NCBI GenBank assembly: GCA_023238725.1
Contig: CM041534.1
Span: 19,563,803-19,627,802 of the forward strand
Reading direction: 5' to 3'
Length of the DNA stretch: 64,000 nt
Source: Scortum barcoo
Lineage: Eukaryota > Chordata > Actinopteri > Centrarchiformes > Terapontidae
A model generated the notes under the pieces. That model did not search any database and was not told where the DNA came from. It saw only the letters and a program-made list of their open reading frames with translations. A program made the translations under genes and the position numbers. The stretch's first letter is position 1. The number at the start of each line of letters is the position of its first letter. Shown piece by piece: positions 33,001 through 45,765 of the stretch.

Positions 33001-36000
33001 TGAGGATGGAGACGGCGGGGTTGACAGCTCCTCTGCCCCCCCTCGGTACCGGCAGGAGGGATGCCCCGGACATGGGTGATATCCCCGGTTATTTAACTTC
33101 CTCAAAATAACAAATATCAGATATTTTTTTAACGATGCGGTTCAGTGATACCCCGGGAAAAAAAAGAAAACGCACCGACCTCTCGTGTGGCAGAACTCCC
33201 TTTGAAATTTTCGCGATTTAAAGTTTTCCGGTTCATCCGCGATCGTGCACAGGTTCTTTTACATTTCTGAAGGTCGTGCTCGACTCTTAAGCAAACGGAG
33301 AGCAATTCGGCGTGGATTTTGTTTCGTTAAACCCCTTAATTGCGATAAAATCCCTGCCTTCTTGGATGACGGCGCTCGCCATAAACTGTCAATAACACCG
33401 TTGCAACAAGCTAACCCCCCGCTTCTCAGCGGGGCTCGGTAAAAGAGGATGACAGGCTAGTTAGATGTAGTTTAATATGTATTAAAACAAAACACAGTTT
33501 ATTAGTGCATGCCGAATTAAAGAATGGGTCACATAGGCTTATTAAACATGGTCAGTGTTGATGTGTGCGTTGTTCAAAGTGAGCGGACACGGATGTAAAG
33601 ACAAAGCGCGTAAAAGTGCCAATTTTTTCAACGGAGTTTGGCGTGGCTTTGATGAGTGCGCGAAGTACGAGAGGTCCGGAAGGGGGGGTTTGCAACTGTG
33701 AAATGTGGCTGCAGCGACACACCGGGTTTCCCTTGCTGATGTTGCAGCATCGTCCCGACGTTTTGCGAAACAGGATGTTGAGGCAGAGCAGCTGTGCGGT
33801 ACTGAGGTTTGAGCTTGGTGCGCAGAATTGCAGCCTGTGTCTTCAGTCATGTAGTGCTCCTGCTGAAACGCCTATCATGGAGATGGTGTTTTGATGCATG
33901 CATTTGGGCCCCCTCAGTCAGTCCCTCCAGGTTAATAAGATGAGCCAAATGTCTAAAATGTAAATGTGCAGATGTTTCAAGCACAGCTGAAGCCTGTCTC
34001 TTTGCTCCTGTGCACGGCAGCCCTCTTGACAGTGCAAATGAGAAACAAGACATCTTACAGGGAGCAGTGGCAGCTTCAAAAGCCCCCCCCTTTGTTATTG
34101 TTATTCTAAACAGGAGACAAAGGTTGTGGCGGGCGTATAATCCTAATGCCATCTGCAGGGGGATGCGAGAAGATGAGTGTCATGATCCTCTCGCTGCGAG
34201 CTTATCTGCTCAATTCAGCTTATCCGTCGTGGTCTCTGGAGAGGACCGGGACTCGAGGCTCCTGCGCTGGCACCCGCCTGCCCGGCTGAAGTGCCCTTGA
34301 GCAAGCTGCCGCGTCCCCCAAGCCACCAGGCGGGCCTTTGACCTCTGTGACCTTTCGGATGAGACGTTCTTTTACCATCATTATTGCACTTTGAAAAGAC
34401 ACACAACATGCAAAGACGTGTACGTTTGAAGGAACACCACGAGTAATGCAGCAAGCACGTAAATTCACTTGCTGATCGGGGGTAAACATGAGGTACTCAT
34501 TCAATTATACAGGCATTTTTTATGATTAAGGGCAGACTCTCTCCAATTTAAAGCTTTCAAATGTTTTTAAAAACAACTCGCGGCTTACTGTATGAACAGT
34601 TTAAGTTTTAAAGTTTAGGAAAAGGTACAGGATATGTGACGTCTAAAAAGGGTGTTGGTTAAGGATGTGCAGACATTATCGCTAATGCTGATGCTGATGC
34701 TAATGCTCTCAATTGCTGAATATGACTTTATGTAAAATTTAGTCAAGTTAAGCAGTGAGCCTGTGAGAGAGTCATTTAAATAACAAGTCATTATTGTCGT
34801 ATTAAGTAATTTAATACCACAGTTTGGGCTTTTCAGAAATAAATAAATAAAAGTAAAGTTAAAAAGAAATCAATAAAAAGTACCAGTACTCATTTAACTG
34901 CAATTTCCTTAAACTTCATATTACTGCTGACCATTTTCCAGAGCACTGATTTCCATGCGTCCTGGAAATCAAATTACAGAGTCCTAAAAGTTGCTGTTAG
35001 AAGACGAATGTCATGTAATTCATCACAATTAATGATACTTGTATAGCAACTAACTACACTTCATCACAAGTCAAATATCTCCTCTTCCATTCATTTCTCT
35101 GTCCCAGTTTGTTCATTGTTGATGTTTAATAAAGAAGCCTTTTCTTTTTCTATCTGAGGGCCTCAACACTAAACTCACACTCACACTCTACAGTCAAGTC
35201 AGGCGGTTTTAGTTTGAAGTTTTGGGGTGGAGTTTTCCTTTAAAGCAAGCGTTGTTAGGCAACTTCCCTTGTTGATGGCAGCAAGCGACATGAAGAGAGG
35301 AAACAGTTTGAGCTTCAAGCAGCAAAAATCATACAGTCTGACGCCAAGAACTGTATGCTATTGTGAAGCAAATCAAAGGGATCAAAAGAGGCGACAGGTT
35401 ACACCTTTCGCTGTTGAATTTCTGTATTTCAGACTTTTTTTGCGTCACTTCCTGTGTTTCTAACCTGCAGGATATCACTTACGAGTGTAGGACGTCCAGC
35501 TTGTCATCTCTCCACAAAACGGCGTCTCTTAAAACATTGTCCATTGAGAAATGAGGAGCTGTTTAGTGTAATCATCCAGGTCTTTTTCAACTAGTGAGTT
35601 TATTTCTGTCTGTCTGATTACGTGAATGCTATTTTCATTGGTGGAGGTTGTGGCTGCAGCCTGCAGACATCGCTCAGGGCTCAAAAACACGAGGAAAGAT
35701 GCAGTTAGTCATTCTCTACAAACTAAAACTAAATGTGAGATCAAGTGATGTTAGCGTATTGTGTACGCTGCTTATATTTCTGTTTATGTTAGACCATTAA
35801 CTTGGCAAGCCTGATTGCATTATAATGCACTCTTTGCTATATGTGTGCTTTATATAGGATTAACAGTCGTCATATGCTTTCAGTTTTTTTTCTTTTCTTT
35901 CAGGACATTTAAGTGATTCTGGCACATTTAAGGGATTTTGGCAGAAAAAAGTTAAACAGTTTAGTGACGACCTATAAATACCAACCAGTAAATCTATTTA

Positions 36001-39000
36001 CGTATGATTTTCTCTTGATGTGTTTCTTTACTCCCGTTAGTTTCAGTTGCGTGGGAAGCGACGGGGCAGCTGTCAAATGAAAGTTGAACGCAGATAACGA
36101 CTTTAGTTTTAGATGTTTTTTAATTCAGCTTGAGCGTGCTGACTTTGCAGCTGATGCGCAGTCATAGTTTGCAGAGCTTTTGAGGAGCTCGGGACAAGAA
36201 GGGCTGAGAACGATAAACAGCGGTTCTTATGTTTTTGTCGGATTTGTTCAGATCTTTAGTGAGCTGAAGTCTTGCGCCATCTCACTGATGGAGCTTATTA
36301 TCTTTTGTTTTTCAATATTAGTTCTAATATTACATCTGACTCTGCCTGCAAAACCAAAAGTGTATTGATTGATTTCCTCTCAATAATTTATTTAAACCTT
36401 TGTCTTATTTCTTCCTTCGAAAAGTTACAGGGTCTAACTTTAATTGTACAATAACCTAGTGTAAAAAATACAACCTAAAGTTAGAAAAATTATGATTTCA
36501 ATCAGGAACCGTCTATTGAAAGATTATAATCTAATCAGACGATCAGTGCAGACTGTCGTCGCTTGATAGTTTTCAGTGCTTAGCATTTAATAGTTACAGC
36601 TCACGAGGTGTGTACAGTGTTTTAGTGGTTAATGCCTTATTCATGTCATACAGGGGTTATTATAATTAATGTAAGATCTTATTTGTCCGAGTTGCAGTTA
36701 CACATGGGAAATACTAGATGATACAGAAGTAAACTGTAAATGCAAACGAGCGTGGACGCCTCATGTTGGTCCATTGTTCATAGTAATTCAATGCAAATGA
36801 AGTGACCACAATATTTTTAACATTTGCTTGACCATCTCAGTCAGCGTAATACACAGCATACGTTGCCATGCCAACATCATAGTTGTCATTTTGTCTTGTT
36901 TAAAATGACGGGATGTTTTGTAATTTACTAAAGTTCCAACTCAAAATCTCTTTCAGTGGTTTATTCCTATAAATATAGCTTTGGTTTGTCAAACATCCTT
37001 AAAAAAAAAGTTCAGTTGAGAGTTTGAGAGTGAGGACGGCTGTCTGTTAGCCTGTCTGCTGTGGTTTGTTTAATAGTTTCATCCACTTAGTGTAATGGTG
37101 CTGACCTTCTCTTATAATCTAAAATGCCACAGGGAAAAAAAAAGTTTATTGACAGTTGATTATCACTGAAGATTTCCCGTGGCTACTTCACAATAAAAAT
37201 AATCCCTGGAATGCCTTTACTGAATATCTGCAGAAATAGACGTCATGATTAGGTGCTCTAAACACTTAATAACAGAAAGAAGGGGGGGGGGGTATTTTAC
37301 AAGAGGCACATGAGGACTGCAGGAAGTGCTTGGGGATGTCCCTGAAGGCATTATTGAGTGTTTTCACTCCCTGAGGACAACAACCAGAGATGTTTTCTGG
37401 ACCGGCTGAATGACGCTGCTCTCCTGCATCCTCGCAGTGGTTCACTGTCGTCAGTCGATCAACAGAAGGATCCGAAACTGAAGATGTTATACACACCATT
37501 TACAGTAAACTTCATCACCTCGTCACACTTCAACAGAAGAGTCCCCACATACAGAGACTTTTTTTCGTGGTGTGAAGTCGTACAGAAACTGTTTGAAAAT
37601 AAGTTGATGGACAGACAATTACATGACAGTGGAGTAGTTGATTATATTATTTATTATGCAAAAATGCATGGTTGCTGAAGTGTCATGAATAGAGACGACT
37701 GCTGGAATAAACTCACGTTAACTAACTCTGTTAAAGAGTCAAGTTAAATAGTAAATATAAAACCAGAGAAGGGAGATTCCCAAACAAACTATGAGGACCA
37801 CTGATTAGTTGTTGGATGTGCGATTATACTACTTCACTTTGATTTATATCCATTTGTGAATCTAAAAGGTCTGACCTTTAGTTTTGATGAAGAACTTCCT
37901 TTATTGTGTCACGGCCTGTTGGTGAAGTGGACTCGTCAGTGTGCGATGGTTTCTTCATTGTCGACTAAAAGCTAATTGGACCGCTCTCTGTCTAATTATG
38001 CATGTTTATCATTTCGCGGAGGATCAGTGTTTCGGGGCCTTCCTGCCTCACTGACAGGCCGTATTCTCATGCTGTTTGTCTTGATTTACATTCCCACTAA
38101 TAGACAGAACGGACATCGGGGATCTCGTTGTCTCTGTTATCAATCAGCTTATTGGTATTTCTGTGGCTGATATTATCATCAGTTTCCCGGACACAAACAT
38201 AACATCTTGTTTGCATTGTGTCTATGACAATAATCCATCTTTACCCGGTCATGTCAGAGTAGCAGCTGCCCTGCAGTATTTGAATAGCAAATCCTGAAGC
38301 GTGGTATTGACTCTTTCCTCGTCAGAGCGCACAGCGAGGCCGCCGCTGTATTCACAACAATTCTCTGTTATCAGTAAATACATCAACAGCTTCTATGGCG
38401 ACTGTTTGTTTGATCCTGGAGCTTTATTGAGGCCAATCAGCCCACCAGAAAAATCATACCATTACCATATTTAACCTTGGAGTACTGATATTGCCCCTGA
38501 ATGAAACCTGAAGGAGTTTACAGAGAGCAAGAGAGTCGTTTCTACTTGTATAGTTGAGGACACACCACCTCAATTTAAAAAAAAAAAAAACACTTTTGTG
38601 CCAAACTTTTATAATACTTACTCTAATTTACTCACTAAACTCTCTCTTGTCAGTGACCTCTGACTAGGCAGCCGTTAAATGAGATTGTTCAAAAAAATGT
38701 GTAAATACTCATCTGGATCACCGTGAGCTCGCAGCAGGTGCTTTATTGCCCTGAGTCCTGCCTCTCAGGTTGTGCACCACCCCTGAATCGTTGTTCACAT
38801 CTCAGATTCATTCAGCGATTCAAACTGTTGGTCCTGTGCTCGTTGACGGCTGTTTCTCATGACCAATCATAGCCTAATAGTCCTTCTTCAAAGATGGCTG
38901 AGATATATTAATGAAAAGCCGTGACACAGCCATGCAAGCAGTTGTAAGTCGACTTACAGAAATAGCAGCTCTTGAATACACATTTTTCTGTACTCAACAT

Positions 39001-42000
39001 GAACAATATTCTGTCAAGTGTTAAATTTATCAGTAGATCAAGGTAGGAAAGTTCTTGTGAATGGCACAAGTTATAACTGGATTATAAAAAAGTTTAGACA
39101 AAGTTCAGTGGTTTCTATTCTTTTCAGGACAAGGAAATGAACTTGCAGGGCATTTAAACTTTTTTTAGTTTTAACTTAATACAGTGAGCATGGTGTGTTG
39201 GCTCCTGCTCTTGTTGTGGCAGGGCGGTAAATGAACCTGCACTTGAAACTGCATCAGTATCAGCCTGAGCGCTAACGCAGAGAAGACAGGAACTTCCTCT
39301 GTTTTTTCTTTGTGCTTTGTTCTGATTGCTCGAGCGACATGCGCTCTTTGTGTTCACGCTGCCGTTTCCAAAGAAACTGCGCACTGTATGGCTGTACCCA
39401 AACATACACATGCACCGCTACACTTGTGAGGACGTTATGATGACTTGTATTAAATCCCCGTGGCATCAGTAACTCTGAGCTGGTCGCAATTCTAAACCTA
39501 ATATCAAGTATTTACCCTAAAGCTAATGATTATCTACATATTGTCCCCACATTGGATATGACTCAGTGAACTGGTTCTTCAGGGGTGGAAAGAAAGTACA
39601 TTTATTCAAGTACTATGCTTAAGTAAAGTACCTGGAATTGTACTTGTATTTCCATTTTATGCTACCTTATACTTTATACTACAACACTGAATTTCATAGT
39701 AGTAGTTTTAAGCCACTACTTTTCTGACAGCTACAGTTAGTAGTTGCTTTTCAAATTGAGATTTTAAATAAAAGCAATGGTAAGCATATGAAATACATTG
39801 TTCAAGACAAAACCAGTGTTTCACAACATTTTTGACTTATGACCTCCTACAACAGAAAAAACAAAAAACAGTCTCAGTAGGGGTCTCGGTGCCGTGTTTC
39901 AGATGTTTACGAGTTGTTCCAACAAAAAGACATTTTCCCTTTAAACTGTTCAAATGATCCAGTGTTTCACAAAACAAAGACTGAAGAAAAAGTCAGAAGA
40001 TGTAATTTGTGTATCAACGTTTTTCTCCTTTCATGGTCACTCTGACTAACTAACTGTATTAGTTAGTTTAGTCCCAATCTGCACAGTCACCAGATAAATC
40101 TAACTTTGATGCATCAGTATTAATCTAATAATGTCAGATAGAATCAGTCACAGGAGACATTTTACTGCACAGCCAGTACATTTACCACTGATACTTTATG
40201 TGCACTTTACTGATAAAACTTTTACTTAAGTAAAGAACCTGAATATTTATTCCACCACTGGCCCCATGACGCTATAATATATACTGTAGTGTACAAATGA
40301 AGTGGCAAGATGCACTGTGAGGTTTTAATAGAGAGACTACCACTAGACAGTCAAATTAAATGCCACATCCGGATCAGGTAGCATTACACATAGTGGACTC
40401 TCCACACAGACAGGAGAAGTATTCAGGAAGTACAGTGACTGGTAAAGATGCCAGGAAATTAAACAGTATAGTGTATTGATGCGTTGAGAGTGTGATATCT
40501 ATAACTTGTGATTTACATTTGCTTTGTGGTGCTCCAGTAAGACAGTCAGATTGAAAGAATAAAGTACAGTAGATCTTCTTCCACCAGCCAATAGTCTGTC
40601 TCTTTTTGAAAAACAAATAACTTTCGGCATAAATAAGTACTCAATATGAAGGAGAGTAAGGCAGAAAACTGTCTGAAATCATGAGACAGGAGATAATTAA
40701 AAAAAAAGGTTATATATAATTGAAAATACAAAATTTGGGGGTTTTGAACTGTTTGAACGAAACAGACACTTTGAAGATGCAATCTGTGGCTCTGATGGAC
40801 ATTTCCTCACCATTTTGGTTCGTATCATCGGCTAAAAATTTATATTTGATAAATCATTCAAGAATGGAAATAATCCTTCCATTAAAAAACACACCAAAAA
40901 AACAGATAGCAGCTAAATTTGGCTGTTGAAACTTAACTCTGTAAGTATTAAAAGTACTCATTAATGAGTGATTAGCTTTAAACTTTACACTTATTTACTT
41001 GGTAGAACTTTGCACCCATAACTTTAAGTCCATTAAGTCCATTTTTGTAAGTAACAACCAAACATATCAAGAACTCTGTGACCTTTTCATGGTTGTGCAA
41101 CCAGCTTTGTCACCTGAACTGTCAATGTCACTTGTTCCACATTCACATTAAAGATCAGCTTATTGTCTGTCAGCTGTGTTAGGAAGTTTCCTGCCCACCA
41201 GCCGTCTGTACCGTGTCCACATATTGTTTGCATTTTTTGTCACCAAACCAAACATCCTTTTTAGACTTGAAGTTTTAAACCAAATCTGTTTGTTCTACAG
41301 GAGGTGGTGGGAACAGGAAAGGAAAAAGCAAGAAATGGAAGCAGCTGCTGCAGTTCCCCCACATAAGTCTGTGTGAAGAGCTGCGACAAACCACAGGTAA
41401 GACCCTCTTGTAGCCATAGTACCCCGGTTGTTAATCAGTCCTAATTCCCCTTCAGCTGAACTAATCTATGAGTCACGAGACCAGCATATCATCAATATCT
41501 TCATGTTAACGTTCAGAGGAGAGAAAAAGCAGATAGTGAGATGAGCGCTTTTTTTTTGGAGTCTGGTAATTGTGGTTGGCTTAATTTTTAGCTTTAATTT
41601 ATTGGATTGATGTACAAAGGAGATGTCTGCTGTCAGTCTTAAGCTGGAAATCACACAATCAGATCATAAAGGTAAATGATGGCGTCATCAGCTAACAGTT
41701 AGAACTGACTGCGGCGAGCATTTTTCACTTTATTTTAATGTGGATTTGCAACAAGTATTTTTTGATGGTCAAAAACAAAGCAAACTTGTTTAAAATAGCC
41801 TCACATTGTCACAGTGGTGTGTATATCCCTGCTGCTTGTCATATCACAGCACATCACTCAGACTAAGCAGACCATGTTGTATTTTCCTTTTCATTGAATT
41901 AATAGTGAAAGCGTTGAATAGATTAAATATAAATGAACAAGTAGAGCTCTTATCGTCTTCATTTGCCCCTTAAGCATGTACATGACATCGAACATTGTAC

Positions 42001-45000
42001 CTGAAGATGGATTTTCCTTTTAAATGGCAGCAGCTGACTCTTCCTCTCTGCAAAAGGAAAATCCCAACAAGGCCTCCAGACTAGGATATTAATATATAAT
42101 TTACTACAGAGGACGGCTCTGTGTATAGCTCCGTGTTGTAACTCATCAAAAGGGTTTATTCAATCGTCTTCATTATTTTGCCCGGTCTTGCAGGAAACAT
42201 TGTTCTGTATTGACTGATGCCTGTGCACGCACACACACACACATATGCATTTGTAGTTTAAAGAGTAAATCATGATAAAGGTCATGATTTGAGCTGATGT
42301 CTGGTGGGCCCTGAAGTTCAAAACACTTCAGAAAATAAAACAAGTTGACACTGTGTACTCTTAAGTCGGATTAGCCGGCTATTTTTATATACACAGATAT
42401 ACTGAAACATGATCTAATCACACTGTAATACTTCAGAATATATTTATGTATTATGTTTCACTGGGTTTATATGATCAATGTTGATTTTTAATTTCCTCAG
42501 TGTAGCCGTGGTGACCTAATGATCCTGTATAAAAATAGACTTCCATTCATCCATATGCTAGATATCCACGCTCTCAGCAACAGACCTCAGGTTACTCGGA
42601 AGAAAAAAGGAGAAAATGGATAGTACACTCTTACTTTATTAGTGCCTGTAAAGACACCACAACCTGTGCTCAATGAGTCTGACTGGAGTCTGGTTTCACT
42701 TTAGCTGGAGACACTGCACACGAGTACTTTGATATAATATTTGTAAAGAAATATTTCCAATGAGTAACTCCCTCTAAAACCACAAATTGTGTTTTTTACA
42801 TCTCTGTTTGTGTACGGATTAAACAAATGAGACATGACCCGTTTATAGGTGTTGGTAGATATATTACTTAAAGTCTTTTTGCTAATCTAAGCTAACCGGC
42901 TCCTGACTCCAGCCTCATATTCAGCATGCAGACATGAGAGTGGGATTAATCATTTAAGCGTCCACAAGGAAGCAAATAAACGTGTTTAGCAAAATGTCAG
43001 ACCATTCTTTTAAACAGATTACATGTGGAAGATTGGGACGGCCATCGTTTCTGCAGCTTGTACAACAATAACTCTCGCGACAAAGAAATTTCCCTATAGT
43101 TCACAAAAACGTGACCAAATAACCACACATAGCTTTTTCCTATTCACCATCATCTCATGGTCAGATAAGGTTTGCTTCAGTGCAGCTGCTGATTACCAGA
43201 CTAACTTCAGCTTACAGTTTGATGTCTGCAAATCCAGAGGTTTGATTTTTAGTTAGACGACAGCTGATCACAAGTTAAGTTCATTTTATGATGGATTTTT
43301 ATCATTTTTCACTGATTATTATAAACATCGTCCTCTTGTGAGTTCGTCTTTTGTAATCATGAGGCTTGTACTGCTTCCTGTCCCAACACACTGAATGAAC
43401 AGAGCGATTTCGTAACTTCTGTTTTTATTTGTCCTTTTCACTTTTTCTTTTTCATTTCGTTTCAGTTTTACCTAAAGATATTCTCAGGGCCCTCAGCTGC
43501 TTTGTCATGTGCGCGCTCAGACCGCCAGTGAGCTCTGTCACACTTGCTGACTGCATTCAAAAGACGAGCAGCTAAAACTTGTCCTAACTTGACTCCATTC
43601 AGACCAATCAGGCGATTGATCCAGTTCAGAAAACCCAAGCGCATGAGAACTCTGAATGCAGGCGGACTGAAAGAAAAAAAAAAAAAACTAACTAATCTTG
43701 CTCAAGTGGTACCACAGAGGAAACTGTGGCCTCTGCAGAAAGAGGAAGCAGACTGGTCCTTATGCTGTTTCAACCAGCAGTATGGTTACTTTCATTTTAA
43801 CAGGTGACAGATTGGAGACGGAGCGCAGAGTTTAAGATGCCAGAACAGATAGAAGATCTCAGATGTTCAGCCAGGGGAGGATGAGTGAAGGCAGAGAGAA
43901 GATTCAGATGAAGGAAAACATTTACTGTAGCTGCAAAAAAAAAAAAAACATCTCTTCTGACAGGATAAAGAAATTGACTATTTTTGGAGGGTGTGTATTA
44001 CTTACATTTTCTCTGCTCTGTAACGCTGTAAATAATGATCAGTTTATTTCTTTGATTCAGTTTAGTTTTAAGTCATTAAATACTGTCACATTTTGGGGGG
44101 AGAAATTGTGAACAAAATTTCTTTTTAACTTGGAGCTCAAAGAAGTCATTCAGCTCGGTTAACTGCTGATATTTTGCACAAACCAAAATTCACTTGGGAA
44201 TTATCGGCCTGGTTCCAGGTTCTTAATTGTGAAGATTTGCTGGTGTTTTTGCCTTCTGTGACAGTAAACTGAATAGCCTTTGCTTTGGGACTGTTGTACT
44301 CAGTACTTTTTTTTAATTTTTTTTTTTTATCTCGCCATAGTAAAATTTTCTTTGTCCAGCATCATGATTACCTCAACTGTGTGTTTTTATAAGAGGGAAA
44401 TTCTCCAGTGATGTATCCTGTTCTGTATTCACAGAAAGGTTTTAAATCTACATTAAAAAAAGCTGCTTGGAATACATCGACTGCATTTATATGGTGGTTT
44501 TATACCTTAACCAACAAAGCATTTGGCTGTTTTTAATGTGATTAATGGATGACTCACTTCACCTTCTGATACACAGCCACCTAATATTTTTATTAACACC
44601 TTGGGTAACACTTGTGTCGTCGATATCGCAGTGATTTGATGTTTGACTGTCTCATCGGTGGCTGTGATCGATGAAGAGTGTTTATCATTTGTGTCACTCG
44701 TCTGTTGTTGTCGCCGTTTTTTGAAACTGGAGCACCGGAGATCACCTGTTTGTTTGTCTTCGTTCCGTGGTATTTTATAGCTTTGTGCAGCTGAGCAGAG
44801 TATAATAATGTACAATGCATTTGCGGTGGGCACCGCCTCTGATTCAACTCACCACAGCCAGGAAGTGAATGAGACGCGTCAAAGCATGTGCAGCAGAGTG
44901 AGCGAGAGAAAGAGGAAAGAAAGCAAGAAAGTGTTGTGGGAAGCCAGCGAGGGATCATGCTCATGTGAGGGGAGCAAGGGTGGTGGCTGAACTTTCCTAC

Positions 45001-45703
45001 AGCTTCATCAAACCTGTATCTATAAGATGCAGAGGTTACAGATATAAGTGATGCGGGTGAGGGGGGAGGGGGATGAATGTTTTTTAAGCTAAATTCAGTA
45101 AGTCTTGCTTTTTCACAGAGACGACACCATTCCTGAGAACTGTTTGATCTGATTTGATCTTTTTTGGTATTGAGACAAAGGCATGATTCTGTGTGCTCGG
45201 CTGAAGGCGTTTCTCTTATTTTTGTTATTTCCAGTGCGATTCACACTTAATCCAAAGACTCCCTCACCTCGCCCGGAGCGCTGAGAGCATCTCTGGTGAC
45301 CTTGTGAACTGCATACAACAACTCTTTTGTTGCTCGTTGTATGTTATTGTCAGATGTCTCTTTTCTACAGGATGTGTCAACTGTGCATTTGTGTGTGTGT
45401 GTGTAGAGCTTAGCGATTAAGTGTGCTTATATAAAGGCTGGATTTTCAGAGATCAAAGATAATTTTATCAACATTATTTTATAATTTGAAAAAAAGTCCC
45501 CTCTCTCATTACAAAAAAAAGGAAGAAAGAGGAGATTGTGCATTTCTTAGGTACTTTTTTCAGCTGAGTATTAATATTAGTCATAACTATAAAGTGTAGC
45601 TTTAACAGTAAATCTAATTCCACTGTTAAATGTCACGAGCACTGAATTGTTATATTAAACATATTCATCACATATTAACATGCAACAATTATTCCTATTA
45701 ATG

Positions 45704-45765
<62 letters not shown>

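Larger units (their letters stand above)
33000..41300 (+). other. grk6: grk6 intron 1
   Basis: This is an 8.3-kb intron. The first kilobase is still CpG-rich. It contains a family G repeat (34281-34372), a run of 11 G at 37282-37292 and the fullest family C transposon (39580-40260). The 37358-37678 open frame (about 106 codons) has no recognisable domain. Confidence 0.8.

Noticed and set aside
32705..33105. Two open frames of over 100 codons on the - strand across the grk6 promoter
   Set aside because: They are antisense to a GC-rich first exon and a CA/GT tract, where low stop-codon density makes frames long.
33847..34454. Several open frames around 34 kb in GC-rich DNA
   Set aside because: They overlap a family G dispersed repeat and have frames on both strands, so no gene is supported.
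37358..37678. A 106-codon open frame in grk6 intron 1
   Set aside because: There is no recognisable domain, signal peptide, splice partner or codon pattern. It is a chance frame length for this composition.
44507..44964. Overlapping open frames of 108 and 123 codons on the - strand
   Set aside because: Two overlapping frames have neither motifs nor splice signals, and they are inside an intron.
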